NCBI GenBank assembly: GCA_026419775.2 | Contig: JAOPGA020000516.1 | Span: 1-51,171 of the forward strand | Source: Acrasis kona | Taxonomy: Eukaryota; Heterolobosea; Eutetramitea; Acrasida; Acrasidae | Direction of reading: 5' to 3' | Length of the DNA stretch: 51,171 nt | Shown here: positions 37,807-48,642 of the stretch, piece by piece | How positions within the stretch are numbered: position 1 is the first letter of the stretch | Layout of the letters: every line of letters starts with the position of its first letter | Program-made: the position numbers and the translations under genes | The notes under the pieces: model-generated | The model's input: the letters and a program-made list of their open reading frames with translations, nothing else | What the model was told of the DNA's origin: nothing | Database searches by the model: none

Positions 37807-39009
37807 TTATTGAACATTTGCCTTCTTTCCAATTGCTTCCTGAATACTTTTATAACCCCTCTTACGCATTTCTTGTGTTAACTCTCTTTTTAATCTTGAC
37901 ACAATGGGAGGACCCTCGACTGTTAGTGATGTATAAAGTTGAACCAGAGAGGCTCCGGCTTCAATCTTGTCTAATATATCAGCACCAGTCGAAATACCGC
38001 CTGCACCTACTAAGGTCACTTTTCCATTTGTGAGTTTATAAATATCCCTTAATACCTTGGTCGACATCTCAGACAGTGGCTTTCCACTCAAACCACCAAT
38101 CTCTTTGGATAAAGGATCAGATTCATGCAACAGGTCTCGAGAAATGGTTGTGTTTGAAATAATGATGCCATCAATCTTATGAATAAGAGCAAGGTCAGCG
38201 ATGTCTTTTTTCTGCTCATCAGTCAAGTCAGGCGCAATTTTAACAAGTAGTGGAATGGATCTTTTTTGCAATTCACGTTCAGATTGTAAACTAGTGGATA
38301 CATCTCTCAACAAGTTTGAGAGTGGATCTTTGTCTTGTAGTGCTCTTAGGTGAGGAGTGTTTGGAGAGGAAATATTTATAACAAGATAGTCAGCATATTT
38401 TGACAGCTTTCTAACACCATCAACGTAATCATCGTTACTCGAGGGTGGACTAATTTTATTTTTTCCCAAATTAACTCCAACTTTAAAGTCTTTGTCTTGG
38501 TTTTGGTCTCTGTACTCACTTAATCTTTGGGATACAGTACTTGATCCATCGCTGTTGAATCCATAACGGTTTATAATTGAGTCGAATTTGGATGATTCTG
38601 GGTTACTTTTCACTCTGAAAACGCGAGGCTTTGGATTTCCCTCTTGAGGTTGTGGGCAAACACTACCAACTTCAACGCATCCAAAACCTATTTTTTGCAT
38701 TGCACCCATCGTCTCAGCATTTTTATCATATCCTGCGGCAACACCTATGGGATTTGTAAAATGTTGGCCTAGCGCGTCAACTTCAAGAGACTTGTAGTCA
38801 ATATCCTTGCATTTTTGTTCGGAGGGTATTAAGGATTTCAGGTTGTGAGAGAACCACACAGATAATTTGTGGGCCTTTTCAGCATCCATACTGTGCAATA
38901 CTGGTAGTACAACTGTAGGATATATAATGTCTGGATTGCTCGCAATTACGACACATGGAACTCCAACAATGGGAACAATCCACTTCCACACACCAAGGTA
39001 TTTTGACAT
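37807..39009 (-). CDS. pyrD: Dihydroorotate dehydrogenase, class 2 (quinone-linked, mitochondrial)
   Basis: This is a 400-residue single exon. It oxidises dihydroorotate to orotate with FMN and passes electrons to ubiquinone at the inner mitochondrial membrane, step four of UMP synthesis. The N-terminus has a membrane-associating segment (WIVPIVGVPCVVIASNP) and an amphipathic helix (AEKAHKLSVWFSHNL) typical of class 2. Core motifs: NPIGVAAGYDKNAETMGAM, GFGCVEVGSVCPQPQEGNPKP, NRYGFNSDG, VINISSPNTPHLR with the class 2 catalytic Ser, LLVKIAPDL, IISNTT, GGLSGKPL, LVGAGGIS and GASLVQLYTSL. It is convergent with dihydroorotase (6 bp between stops) and head-to-head with tRNase Z. Confidence 0.96.
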   Translation of the reverse strand: MSKYLGVWKWIVPIVGVPCVVIASNPDIIYPTVVLPVLHSMDAEKAHKLSVWFSHNLKSLIPSEQKCKDIDYKSLEVDALGQHFTNPIGVAAGYDKNAETMGAMQKIGFGCVEVGSVCPQPQEGNPKPRVFRVKSNPESSKFDSIINRYGFNSDGSSTVSQRLSEYRDQNQDKDFKVGVNLGKNKISPPSSNDDYVDGVRKLSKYADYLVINISSPNTPHLRALQDKDPLSNLLRDVSTSLQSERELQKRSIPLLVKIAPDLTDEQKKDIADLALIHKIDGIIISNTTISRDLLHESDPLSKEIGGLSGKPLSEMSTKVLRDIYKLTNGKVTLVGAGGISTGADILDKIEAGASLVQLYTSLTVEGPPIVSRLKRELTQEMRKRGYKSIQEAIGKKANVQ

Positions 39010-39022
39010 TTATTGTAAAAAC
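39010..39022. promoter_or_regulatory. 13-bp gap between divergent start codons
   Basis: The ATG of dihydroorotate dehydrogenase (39009-39007, minus) and that of tRNase Z (39023, plus) are separated by only 13 bp (TTATTGTAAAAAC). Each gene's promoter must lie at least partly within the other's coding sequence, or transcripts are nearly leaderless. Confidence 0.6.
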
Positions 39023-40242
39023 ATGTTGCACAGGTTTGCTCACATAGCAATAAGGACTGGGAGGGTTGGACAAATCAGAAATTACACTTCCAATATACAA
39101 TTAGAAACAGCAAATAAAGTTACGATAACATTTCTCGGGACGTCATCCGCAGAACCAACAGTTAAAAGAAATGTTACATCTTCTGTAGTTCGGTTTAGAA
39201 AAGGGGAAAAAGCAATGTTCGACTGTGGAGAAGGGACTACAAGACAACTTATCATATGCAACAACGTTTCGCCACGAAATCTGCGGCACATTTTTATTAC
39301 TCACTTACATAGCGATCATGTAAGATTATACCATTTATATGCTTCTAACAAACAGTACTTTGGAGTTCCAAATATGCTTTACTTTTTATCAAGTCAAGAT
39401 TGTGATTTTGATAAAACAATACATTTGTACGGACCTCTTGGAATAAAAAAATACATTCGGAATGCATTAGGTAGCACTCATAACTCTCAAAAAATGATGG
39501 CAAATTTAATAATAAAAGAACTTGTTGGTCCAAGAACGTCCAAAGAACATGTACAGTCATACATGAAGCATCTTCCAAGAAAGCTCCCTTTTGAAAATAG
39601 TAAGGATAACATAAAAGACCTCATCTATAGGGATGAGTCAATGTCCTGCTATAATGTGTAAGCATTAATATTTTTTTCTCTCTAAAACATTTTAGCACGA
39701 CGATAGGTAATAATGTTATACAGGCTGCGGAAATTGACCACCTAAGAGCGTTTTGTGTCGGATACGTAATCAAAGAGGAGGACAGACGGGGAGCGATTAA
39801 TGCTGAACTACTACAATCAAAGTATAATTTGAAACCTGGTAAAGAATATGGCTTGCTAAAGAGTGGTCAGGATATAGTGTTAGATGATGCCAACAAGACT
39901 ATAATTCGCTCCTCTGAAGTGTGTGAACCTACAGTTGAGGGTAAAAAGTTAGTCATTCTTGGCGACACAAGTAATCCTTACAATATATCGGGAATAGCTC
40001 GTAATTGTGATATGTTGGTTCATGAGTCTACTTTTGAAGATGAAATGAAAGATGAATGTATCAGTCGGGGTCACAGCACTCCAACTATGGCTGCACGTTT
40101 CGCACGCGATGTGAATGCTAAAAAACTCATCATAACCCACTTTTCCAATAGATACAAAGATACCCAAAAGTTGTTGGGTCAGGCAAGGAGAACATTTAAT
40201 AACACTGAAGCTGCCAATGATTTTGATCTGTTTGATGTCTAA
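39023..40242 (+). CDS. tRNase Z (tRNA 3'-end endonuclease), short form, mitochondrial-type N-terminus
   Basis: Exon 1 is 39023-39657, a 38-nt intron occupies 39658-39695, and exon 2 is 39696-40242; 393 residues. Metallo-beta-lactamase-fold nuclease that removes the 3' trailer of pre-tRNAs. N-terminal Arg/His-rich segment (MLHRFAHIAIRTGRVGQIRN) suggests mitochondrial import. Motifs: LGTSSAEPTVKRNVTS, FDCGEGTTRQL, the metal site HLHSDH in FITHLHSDHV, LYGPLG, VILGDTSNP, LVHESTF, SRGHSTP and ITHFSNRY. After the HxHxDH the usual GLPGLL is replaced by RLYHLYASN, an unusual change. Exon 1 also has an ORF reading upstream of 39023 but it overlaps the neighbouring gene. Confidence 0.9.
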
Positions 40243-40358
40243 AAATAAAAATATTGGTTGGTTACCCAATAAGGTGACACTTGATTAACGCAGAAATATA
40301 TAGTGTTTATTTGTCTTCAAAATTTTGTACATCGTGGCTTGATTGGTATCGTGCGTGA

Positions 40359-40856
40359 CTATTCCAGAACAAAATGAGTAACGTATGCGTCATGTACCCT
40401 CCTCTTCTTTGCGAAACTAGATGACCTTTGAACCATGATTCTTTCGTTTGAAATTGGCTTCGTAGGATTGCAATCCACAAAGATGAATTCTTTCCCTGAT
40501 AGGTCGCATGTTGGTGATGTAGAGTTATCTACAAAGGAATACTCTTTCCTTGTACCTTCTGAGCATTCATCCTCGCTTATTTTCCTCTTCTTATTTGAAA
40601 TTTTTTTCATGTTCTCTTTGTTCTTTGCTTGTTCCTTTTCGCTTATTTGCTTCATAATAATCATGCTTAGTTCCCTATCGTCACACTCTCTAGGGCTTGA
40701 GCTGCTTTCTTTGGCTGGCGACAAGTTAGGTTCAGATTGCATGTGTGGTCTTTTTGAAGAGCACGCGTGGGTGGCATTTATATTCCTCATGTCAAGTAGC
40801 TCCATCATAATCATGTTGCTAATATCGCGGTCGCTACAGTTCTCTGATGTCCACAT
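40359..40856 (-). CDS. Small nuclear-type protein with duplicated helix motif
   Basis: This is a 165-residue ORF from ATG 40856. A motif is repeated: DRDISNMIMMELLD near the start and DRELSMIIMKQISE about 55 residues later. Basic clusters (NKKRKI and FAKKRRV) look like nuclear localisation signals. A second duplicated motif, YSFVDNSTS and FIFVDCNPT, occurs in the C-terminal half. No known family recognised. The opposite strand is also open (40435-40899), but its Phe/Ser/Leu-rich composition looks like a shadow. Confidence 0.45.
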   Translation of the reverse strand: MWTSENCSDRDISNMIMMELLDMRNINATHACSSKRPHMQSEPNLSPAKESSSSPRECDDRELSMIIMKQISEKEQAKNKENMKKISNKKRKISEDECSEGTRKEYSFVDNSTSPTCDLSGKEFIFVDCNPTKPISNERIMVQRSSSFAKKRRVHDAYVTHFVLE

Positions 40857-42224
40857 GGTGCTGGAATGCAATGAAGAGTCGTCGTCTAGTTTTATTTAAA
40901 TAATAACATCGCAATCATGTGTGACTTTTAAGGAATATTCGGAACCGTTTGAAAATAAAGTAGTTATAGAGCTATTGCACATTCCGAATATACCAAATAA
41001 AACGATATTAACTTGGTCAAATGAGCGCATACATACTTATAAGATAACAAACCTAATTGATCGACAGTTCAGATTTTTTAAGGATGGACGTTTTACTTTT
41101 TAGAACAGAATTTTATAAATGAGCATGCTCAATTTATACACCGTTTTTGCTTTGTATAATATACGTTGCTTATTAAACTTATTTATGAGCTTTTTTAACA
41201 CGAACACAATAAGGTAGATGACTGCCTTTATTGGTATGATAACTAGAATTTCATTTAGGTGTCCGCTGATGTTGATGATTGATATAGCTTTAGATAATTA
41301 TGGATACATCCAGAACTACCGAAGATCCTAACCTTGATATTAACAAAATTGTTTTTTCTCTTTATTCGATGAGATAAAGCCAAATAAGGATCTGTTGTAT
41401 CACTAGATCAAGTTGTGATTGTTTGCTTTACATCTTTACATCGCTTCTCTTTCACGAATACAGGAAGAATTAACATGGTTTTTTGAAAGGACTTGATTAA
41501 CTAAACTACGGGATATCATTCTTTTCAACATTACATTCAACAATCAAAAAGATTCAAAGGACCAACCATATTAAAATGCATTTGTAAAAGAAGGTTTTTG
41601 TCTGGACCGAAGGCTGCGAGCTACTTTTTATAGAATCTATCTCCATTTTCCTAAACGTTATGTTCTTCTTCCGAAGTGTTGTGTAATAAACAGTTATTTT
41701 TTCAAAATGTTGTTTATTTGACCGATGGACAGCTACCCGAGTGCTATCAAAATTCAAATGTTTTGTTCTAATATACTCTGTGGGATGGCAAGTAAATTGA
41801 ATGCTGAACGAGTCAAATGTGATTTTGTACCCTCAAGCCTCCAAAGGTCTGCTTTACGAAGCATAACGCTCTTACCTTCTGTCCCGTTGGGCCGGAGTAC
41901 TCCCTCAGGGATTGATGTTCGCATGGTCAACCTGTAATCGTTTCCCACTCAACCTGCATACTTTTGTGCATCGACAAGCTCGAATCTAGCGTTTGTAGTT
42001 TTTGGATGCCGTCCATTATGGCAATTGCTTCTTCTTCCTATAATATCGTAGACGTACAATCATTGGTTTGTGAGTGGTATTGTCACATTGAGAGGACTTG
42101 GAGGAATATTACAATTAAAGCATTACATTGGTCAAGACCATCAGAAGAATATGAACCACTCACAACCTTAAATTGAAAGCAATTCTAAAGATTTACCTTC
42201 ACAATTAATGCTACTTCCAAACTC
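40857..42224. other. Intergenic / decayed region
   Basis: An open frame at 40921-41103 (starting with GTG, not ATG; VVIELLHIPNIPNKTILTW) could be an exon of something lost. A third member of the dispersed CGATGG..ACAGCTACCCGAGTGC module lies near 41717-41742, and a CTGTCCCGTTGGGCC motif near 41879-41893. No complete gene is seen. Confidence 0.35.
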
Positions 42225-43454
42225 AAATTGTACATTCCGATTGATGATCAGTACTACTCTACAATATCAAAGAAAGCAAATCTCCGAACAACATCACTTT
42301 TCTTAATAGAGCAGATAGAGAATTACTCGTTGCATCAGAGCCTATTCATCCGAATCTTGCATTGAGCAAGCAATTAAAACAAATATCTAGTTGAGGTTAT
42401 GTTATGTTGAATTCATATACTCATAGCTCGTAGTTAACAGTTATTTGCTTTGATAAGGAAAGCAAATTCCATCTCGAATCGTAAAAGTGAATTGATCGAA
42501 AGTTGGCGATCACGATCGATAAAGACTACCAAATTAAAAACCTATATAGTTGGAGCTGATTCTGTTAAACCCAAAATTATCAAATTATTATATTTTACTT
42601 GTCGTAATTACTTAAACAGTTATCGACCAGGTGGTACAACAACTTCTCTCAGGTCATGGATGCCTTAATTTTGGTTGTTGAGCTTATTGACAATGATGAT
42701 AACCTGACGAGTGGGATTGAGGTAAAAAGGCTCTCAATGTCAAACTTTCAGATATTTGTAATCAATGACATCGGACCACCAAAAATGACTGCAGAGAAAG
42801 TCGGCGTCTATGAGACTAAAGGCGAAAAAGATTATTCAGAGAAAATCATGGATAGAAGATATTTTATTACTATCGACTTGAGACAAGTTTATGAACTTTT
42901 TTTTATAAAGGGAAGCCTGAAAGTTTATTGGTAGTTTACAAAACCCGTCAATGTTATTGATGACTTACCTTACACTAAAATTATTTTTACACAAATCACG
43001 AGGAGGTGATTGCTCGCCTTCACTGTTTGCCTTGGCTACATATCGAGCAGTCCAAATGGAAAGTAGTATTGTTGAAATTTTGCGAAGCACATTGAAAACT
43101 CTGAAGTGCCTGTTGAATTTATGGAAGGTGTCCATACTAACATATCCAAGTAAACTAGCATATATGGACCTCTTCCAATCTTCCGGCAGCGTGCCTAAGG
43201 AGAACTGGGAGTGGTTAGAGAAAAAATGTCACCAAATACTTTGCCGCCATCAGAGAATCGACACGCACGGAAACCCCTCAACGCTGTTTGCCGGCAAAGT
43301 AAGTACCTGGTTACATATATCCACCAGGTGCCATTCATTGATAAAGGGTAGCGCGCTTGGGTATATTAGGTTAAATCCACCTCTGAATGCCACTGTTATT
43401 CCGGCATTTGCTAATCCGCAAAAAAGAAAGACAACACCACATATCACTATGTAA
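42225..43454 (+). pseudogene. Frame-scrambled remnants of an unidentified gene
   Basis: Successive short frames with protein-like composition follow one another on the plus strand: LKLYIPIDDQYYSTISKKA, RADRELLVASEPIHPNLAL, then MDALILVVELIDNDDNL at 42656 running to TAG at 42932-42934 with KEKD-type charged segments, which stays open beyond the stop as FTKPVNVIDDLPYTKIIF. Frame changes every 100-300 bp mean a pseudogene or many unresolved introns. Family not recognised. Confidence 0.35.
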
Positions 43455-43601
43455 GGACAGAAGCATGCAACCTCGGGAATTTAGTAAATAATTTGGGGGC
43501 TACCAAATGGTTTGATCGTTATCCACAACTCACAATTGGTAGAAGAGTTCCACTTGTGACAAGCAACCAACCAAAAAATATCCAAAGCACATTAATTCCA
43601 C

Positions 43602-43925
43602 ATGTTAAAAAAGAAACATCCTGGGGAAGACAAAGAGAACGAAAACGGTCCAAAAATGATCACTCAATATGACATCATTCATTTGAAGCAATCAACAGCA
43701 TTACCACAACTAGATGTATATCCTATTCCCTACAACGGAAAAGTACAAGTAGGTAATGTTGTTGTAGTACTAGGCTACCCAACTAGAATGGGAGAGGATG
43801 AGATAGCGCGCAGGTACCAAACCCTTTGTAATGGGACCGCCGTCCCATCGATTGTCAGAAACTCAATAAAAACTGACCGCTCCGTACTTGAAGAAGCACG
43901 AGTTTGTCTTGAAGAAATATTTTGA
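43602..43925 (+). CDS. Trypsin-like peptidase fragment, partial
   Basis: The ORF of 107 residues from ATG 43602 contains YDIIHLKQSTALPQLDVYP and VQVGNVVVVLGYPTRMG. That matches the part of trypsin-like (S1) peptidases around the catalytic Asp (D(I)AxLKL) and the strand before the Ser loop (GDxVxVxGYP). Neither the catalytic His nor the GNSGG loop is present, so this is a fragment of a larger gene or an inactive remnant. Confidence 0.4.
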   Translation: MLKKKHPGEDKENENGPKMITQYDIIHLKQSTALPQLDVYPIPYNGKVQVGNVVVVLGYPTRMGEDEIARRYQTLCNGTAVPSIVRNSIKTDRSVLEEARVCLEEIF

Positions 43926-45164
43926 CGTAAAAATTTAACCCTTTGTATAATCACACCCAAAATCAAGTCAATCAACTTGTCAATCTGAAAAACGGAATTA
44001 AGCTTGATTTCAAGGTAAACCCTTGAGGATATAGTGTCTTTGACAAAACATTAAACACTTTTCAGCCATATAAATATTATTTTCTTGAAGCTCTTATCCT
44101 GTTGTAATATGTTATATTTAGAATCAACCATGAAGAGTCCAAAAGAGATGTACATTGATAAGGAAGTCAGTATAACAATTTTAGATGATAGACGACTGAT
44201 GGACGAGTAAGTAATGAGCTATACAATCATTCTCTATTTCAAACCCAGTCAACCATGCCGTAGTATCTTAGGTAAAATTGCATTTTTATAGCTACAAACA
44301 CTATTTTATGACATTCCAAGACCAACCTTAGCTTTAAAAAATAATGAGGAAAACACGTAGAGGCTACCTTGAAATGATTGACAACATACCAACAATACAG
44401 GTACTGCATTTTGGCCGAACATACCAATGAAACAGTGTCAAAAAGCAAAAGATAATTAATGAAATCTCCTTATGACCCGCCAGGGTTGTAATAAGTTAAA
44501 ACCTTTAACCCCTACCCTACCCGGAAACACCCGGAAAACACCGAATAAAAAAAGAAAGCACCTGAATATATTTGGTTTCTGTTTTTTGTAACATTTTTAA
44601 AATTGCCGCACAACTTGAAGGCTTGAACCTCAACATCGTATGTATGTTAAGTAAATGAAGGGTGATGAAGATAGATGAACGATGAAGCTCAGCGGATGTG
44701 AAGTAAAACTACTACTCCGTGCACTTGTAATAAGTACTGTTGTAGATAGATACGTGAATGCCGTCGTACACTCCGTGCACTTTAGTACTAATAATACTAT
44801 TGAGTAGTTGTGGAACAGAGGCTAGGCTGCTGTTGCCAGTAATCTAATTCTCATCAACATTCACCCTTCATTAATTTTAAAGAAACATTAACTGTATTTA
44901 GGGTAAACAAAGAAAAGGCAAAAAAGAGAGAAAAGAAGAATAGACCATTCGATATCCAACGAAATAAAATATTTTATATATCAGTTGTACAATATGTTAG
45001 TCGACAAAGTGTTATTGAGATTGTCGACGAAGTGTCATAATTTGTTTGGGTTGTAATTGTCGGGACTATTCTCAAAATAGTAGAATTAAATATAGACTAA
45101 TAGTACTTTTTTATAATACAAACCCATATTGGTCATTACAAAACAAAGTTTTCCCGGGTCTCTC
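43926..45164. other. Intergenic, about 1.2 kb
   Basis: A short candidate first exon (ATG 44130, MKSPKEMYIDKEVSITIL, ending at a GTAAGT donor at 44207) has no identifiable partner. Near 44700-44790 the phrase ACTCCGTGCACTT occurs twice in a locally repeated segment with AGTACTG/TAGTACT strings. Nothing else seen. Confidence 0.35.
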
Positions 45165-47173
45165 CTATGATATTGTAGGGGTTAAATGAAGCTTCGATTT
45201 AAGTTCTTGGTATATGTAATCACTCAACACACAAATATCTTTAACGAATAGAACTTGAGCTGCAGTAGGACTACATGACAATGCAGCAGTCATGCTTGAT
45301 TGTCTTTCAAGTGGTAGGCTAGCATGTACATTTCGAATCACTCTTGTAATAATATCAAATCCCTCTTTTGTTTGAGTATATGCAGCTAGAATCTCCTCAA
45401 AGTGAGGCTCATTATCAAAGATCTGATTCATTTTGGATTTAGCTACTTTCCTGAACGTTTTTTGGGATGATGTCATATTTTTTTTGAACTCCTCAACTAA
45501 TTCATTCATAGGGCGTTTTGGTCTTCCTCTTTTCCTCTTTGGTATAGTTTCTTCTTGGGCTATTGCTTCTTTTTTGACTTGTATCTCATCTATATGTACT
45601 TCCTCCGCTTGAAGAAATTTACCATCACCATTCTGTTTGAGAACAATACAATCATTCTTATGTACAAGGTTCCAGTGCTGCTGTTGACAAGTAATACTAC
45701 AGTAATAAACCATTTTACAAACAGAACACTGCTTTCTATCACTCATAGTTTTATGGCAATTAGCACATGTACTTCTATAATGTGTAGCAGTATTATGAAT
45801 CAGTAATGCTTGACTTTTTAAATCGTTTGTANTATAAACGAAGTGCATATCATCTTGGTTATTGAAGGTATTAGGTGCATCCGTTGTAGGTGTATTAGCA
45901 TCTATTTGTGTTGGATGCTTGTTGTGTTTATGGTTACAATGAGAGTGATCATCTGAATTTAAATCTGTATTATCTACCTCTCCAAAAGATGATACAAAGT
46001 TGTTAAAATCCTCTTCCTCAATCTTTTTAATTGTTTCAAAATAAAATGTAGAGTAGTTTTCTACACAGTCAAGTTGAGGCTTGTTTGGATGTTTTGCTTT
46101 GATGTGTCTGATAATGTTCTGAAGCGTATGCCCTCCTTTTATCTTGTTACACTCCCTATATGGACACACTACCGAGAGCTTTGAATTTGTGTTTTCTGTT
46201 GGCGTATGTTGGCAACATTTATTACGGCTATATAATAGTTTGTTGGCCTTATCCCTTTGATTTGATTTGTATCTACAACCAGATGAACAGTTAATATAAC
46301 CATTGTTCATGTTGTCCAAAAGTTTTATTTGAACACAACTAGGAACTTGACTAGGAACTTGAAAGAGTAGTTGAGAAAAATTTAATTTATTTACACTGTT
46401 ACCCACTTAATTGAGAAGATATCATTGTTATCACAAACACTTGGTTGGAAGACATTGTAAGAAAAGTCTACATACAAGAATCGAAGGGCTATATTATATC
46501 TAAAGACAGTTTTTCTCACTTTAAAGTACCTTTTAACACCAGTTGTCTCTTCATCCCAATAGAAATGCCACCAGTTTTTAGAAGCATTTGGAACTTGGCT
46601 TAAATATTCAGCATTATTTAAAGTGATAGTAACTGCAGGATCAGGTGCACTTTTTCCAAATAGTTCTCTTCGAGGTCTTGACATTGTAGTTGCAGCTATC
46701 TTAACATCTTCAGGAAAAACATCACACCACCTTTTGAAATCTTCTTCTGATAATTTACCAAGGGGATAATTCTTACAGGCCCTGGAAGCTCTACCACCAA
46801 CCATTTTTTGACGAATGTGTAAAATCATGTCACTAATTCTATGTCCACTGGAAACCTCAAGTACAGATTGCAAGCATGATTGGAGCTCTTCCCTTGTGAA
46901 GCAGAGTAACTCCTCTCCATCTTTCTCTCCAGGTTGGTATTTCCACTTACGAATCATCTCTGATACATTCTCATCATTTTTATTTACAGTTGTTTGTGTA
47001 CTTTCTTGACTTGCTTTCAAAACACTTTCCCCTGAAATGACATCTTTTGTGGCTGGCTTTTTTGGAGACCTCTTCTTCTTGATAACTTTGGAGGTTTTAT
47101 CATGATGAAACTTTTTAGAAGATGGGTCATAAGATTCAAAACTGTGTGTTTGTTCTGATGTTTGAGAAGGCAT
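45165..47173 (-). CDS. BED-like / AT-hook / MYND zinc-finger protein
   Basis: Two overlapping minus-strand frames (47173-46391 and about 46406-45165) are probably exons of one gene; a GTGGGT donor at 46406 and an AG at about 46351 keep the frame. The N-terminal part is basic and helical (KKKRSPKKP, FTREELQSCLQSVL, HIRQKMVGGRASRACKNYP), family unknown. Then a C2H2/BED-like finger (VVCPYRECNKIKGG .. NIIRHIKAKHP), a MYND zinc finger (CANCHKTMSDRKQCSVCKMV and YYCSITCQQQHWNLVHKNDC), an AT-hook (KRKRGRPKRP) and a helical C-terminus. MYND binds proline-rich partners and AT-hooks bind the DNA minor groove, so a chromatin or transcription regulator is inferred; a mobile-element-encoded DNA-binding protein is the alternative. 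One N at 45832. Confidence 0.55.
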
Positions 47174-47323
47174 GTTTGGCAGTGTGCTTGGTCTATGATG
47201 TTATCATTTTGTTGCGGTTGTCTCCTTTAAATATAAAAAAATGAGTTGACCATTTTGTACTCTTTACCTTATTGAATAATTTCCAAGATTCCTGGGTATC
47301 TGCGTGTTATGGAAACTCTAAGA

Positions 47324-47990
47324 TCAAAAAAGGAAATTTAAGAACTTCTTGCAGTTTATTATCTTCTTTGGCCTTTTACTCTTATCCCTTGAATCATCAT
47401 CCGGCAGGACATTGTCATGTACAAACTCATCTATATCTGCATCTTGCTCATGAACTCCATAAGATGAAAAGTTTGTAATTCGTCGGCTACGTCGCGGGCC
47501 CTCCAATTGATGGCGATTCTCAGAAATCATGGCAATCATCCTTGACTCTGATATCCTGACAGTTTCTGGTGTTGTACCATTATACCTCTTTTTCTTTTGA
47601 GGTTATACTTCTGGTGGTGACAACACTTGGCATGCTTTTGATGGAGACTATGATAGCAACTCTAAATCAGACTTAGAAGATCTTCTGAGGACTGATGTAA
47701 ATGAGAGGCTCCACCAGGCATTGGACTTGAGCTGTGTGATGTTGATGGTGTTTGAGGAGGCGTAAAAGTTGAATTGTACGAATTATTCACTGATGATGAC
47801 ATGTAGTCATAACTATCTGCACCCCAATGGTAATGTCATTTTCCTCAAAATACGTAGTGAAGTTCAATTCCCTTTCTTCTTCTGTGTATGGACCAACATA
47901 TGAAATCACTTGTGAGTTTACACTTGTGGAGTACAGAGAGCCTAGAGTTACGCTGAAGTCATTGTTTAAAACGTTTGGTTGTGTCAACCT
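47324..47990 (-). pseudogene. Ser/Thr/Pro-rich protein gene with frame breaks
   Basis: Minus-strand pieces read TQPNVLNNDFSVTLGSLYS and YVGPYTEEERELNFTTYFEE, then, after a one-base shift at a GGGG run near 47825, DSYDYMSSSVNNSYNSTF and TPPQTPSTSHSSSP. After further stops they read YNGTTPETVRISESRMIAM (ATG 47539), EGPRRSRRITNFSSYG and acidic tail. At least two stops and one shift interrupt it. RRSRRI followed by acidic sequence is common in transposon-encoded chromatin-binding tails. No firm family. Confidence 0.35.
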
Positions 47991-48165
47991 GTAGACTTTT
48001 AATCCAATAATATCTTCAATCCCCTTTATACCTTACAGCTTCGCGCCAAGCTTCTAGTAACGGACTTGTATGTACGCCACTGTCATCATGTTTTCGTAAC
48101 GTTCATGTTTGCGGGGAATATATTTTTATCTTTCCATATATGGTTAATTTGCTTAGAGTTAGAGT

Positions 48166-48527
48166 TCAGCTTAGAGTGATTATGGGCGGACTCTCTACCT
48201 GCTTGTCCATGCTTCGCTGAGCGCTCTCTTTGACTCCCTCTTTAAGGACCCTCTCATGGAGCTCTGACTCCCAATAGAAGAACTGACTACCCTCGACGTC
48301 AGTCCATTTTATAGCTTTCTGAAGTTGAGTTAGTAATGATTGGCCAAAGTTTTGTAACCTACTTGGTTTTGCTTCCTCTTTCCTGTTCTGTACTCCTCCT
48401 TTAGTTTGTATAGCGCATGTCAAGCGATTGTTCTTGGTCTTTTTCCAGGAAGCGTTTGTATCAAATATGATCCAGGTTTATGCTGTGGGCCATCTGGTAC
48501 ACGTAAACTTGACTTTGCCTTCGCCAT
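48166..48527 (-). CDS. Unidentified small protein, one homopolymer frame break
   Basis: It starts at ATG 48527 (MAKAKSSLRVPDGPQHKPGS .. QTLPGKRPR). The frame stops after AAAAA at about 48450, but adding one A gives a smooth continuation (NNRLTCAIQTKGGVQNRKEE .. LLTQLQKAIKWTDVEGSQF) to TGA at 48168-48166; about 120 residues in total. An assembly undercall is likely. A consistent charged/helical composition argues for a real gene. Function unknown. Confidence 0.4.
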
Positions 48528-48642
48528 GATTTGATTATTTTGAAAAAACAATCCTGTAATCATACAGTTTAAATAGACCAACAGCGCAGAAACTGCGTTA
48601 AATTGGACATTGCGCGTAAAGTGCGCACATGGTGCGCAGAAT

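Noticed and set aside
38867-39022. Upstream extension of tRNase Z into dihydroorotate dehydrogenase
   Set aside because: That stretch is the antisense of a conserved N-terminus; the ATG at 39023 opens a good mitochondrial presequence.
40435-40899. 154-residue plus-strand frame rich in Phe, Ser and Leu
   Set aside because: Overlaps a better minus-strand gene with nuclear-type motifs; composition is that of a complementary-strand artefact.
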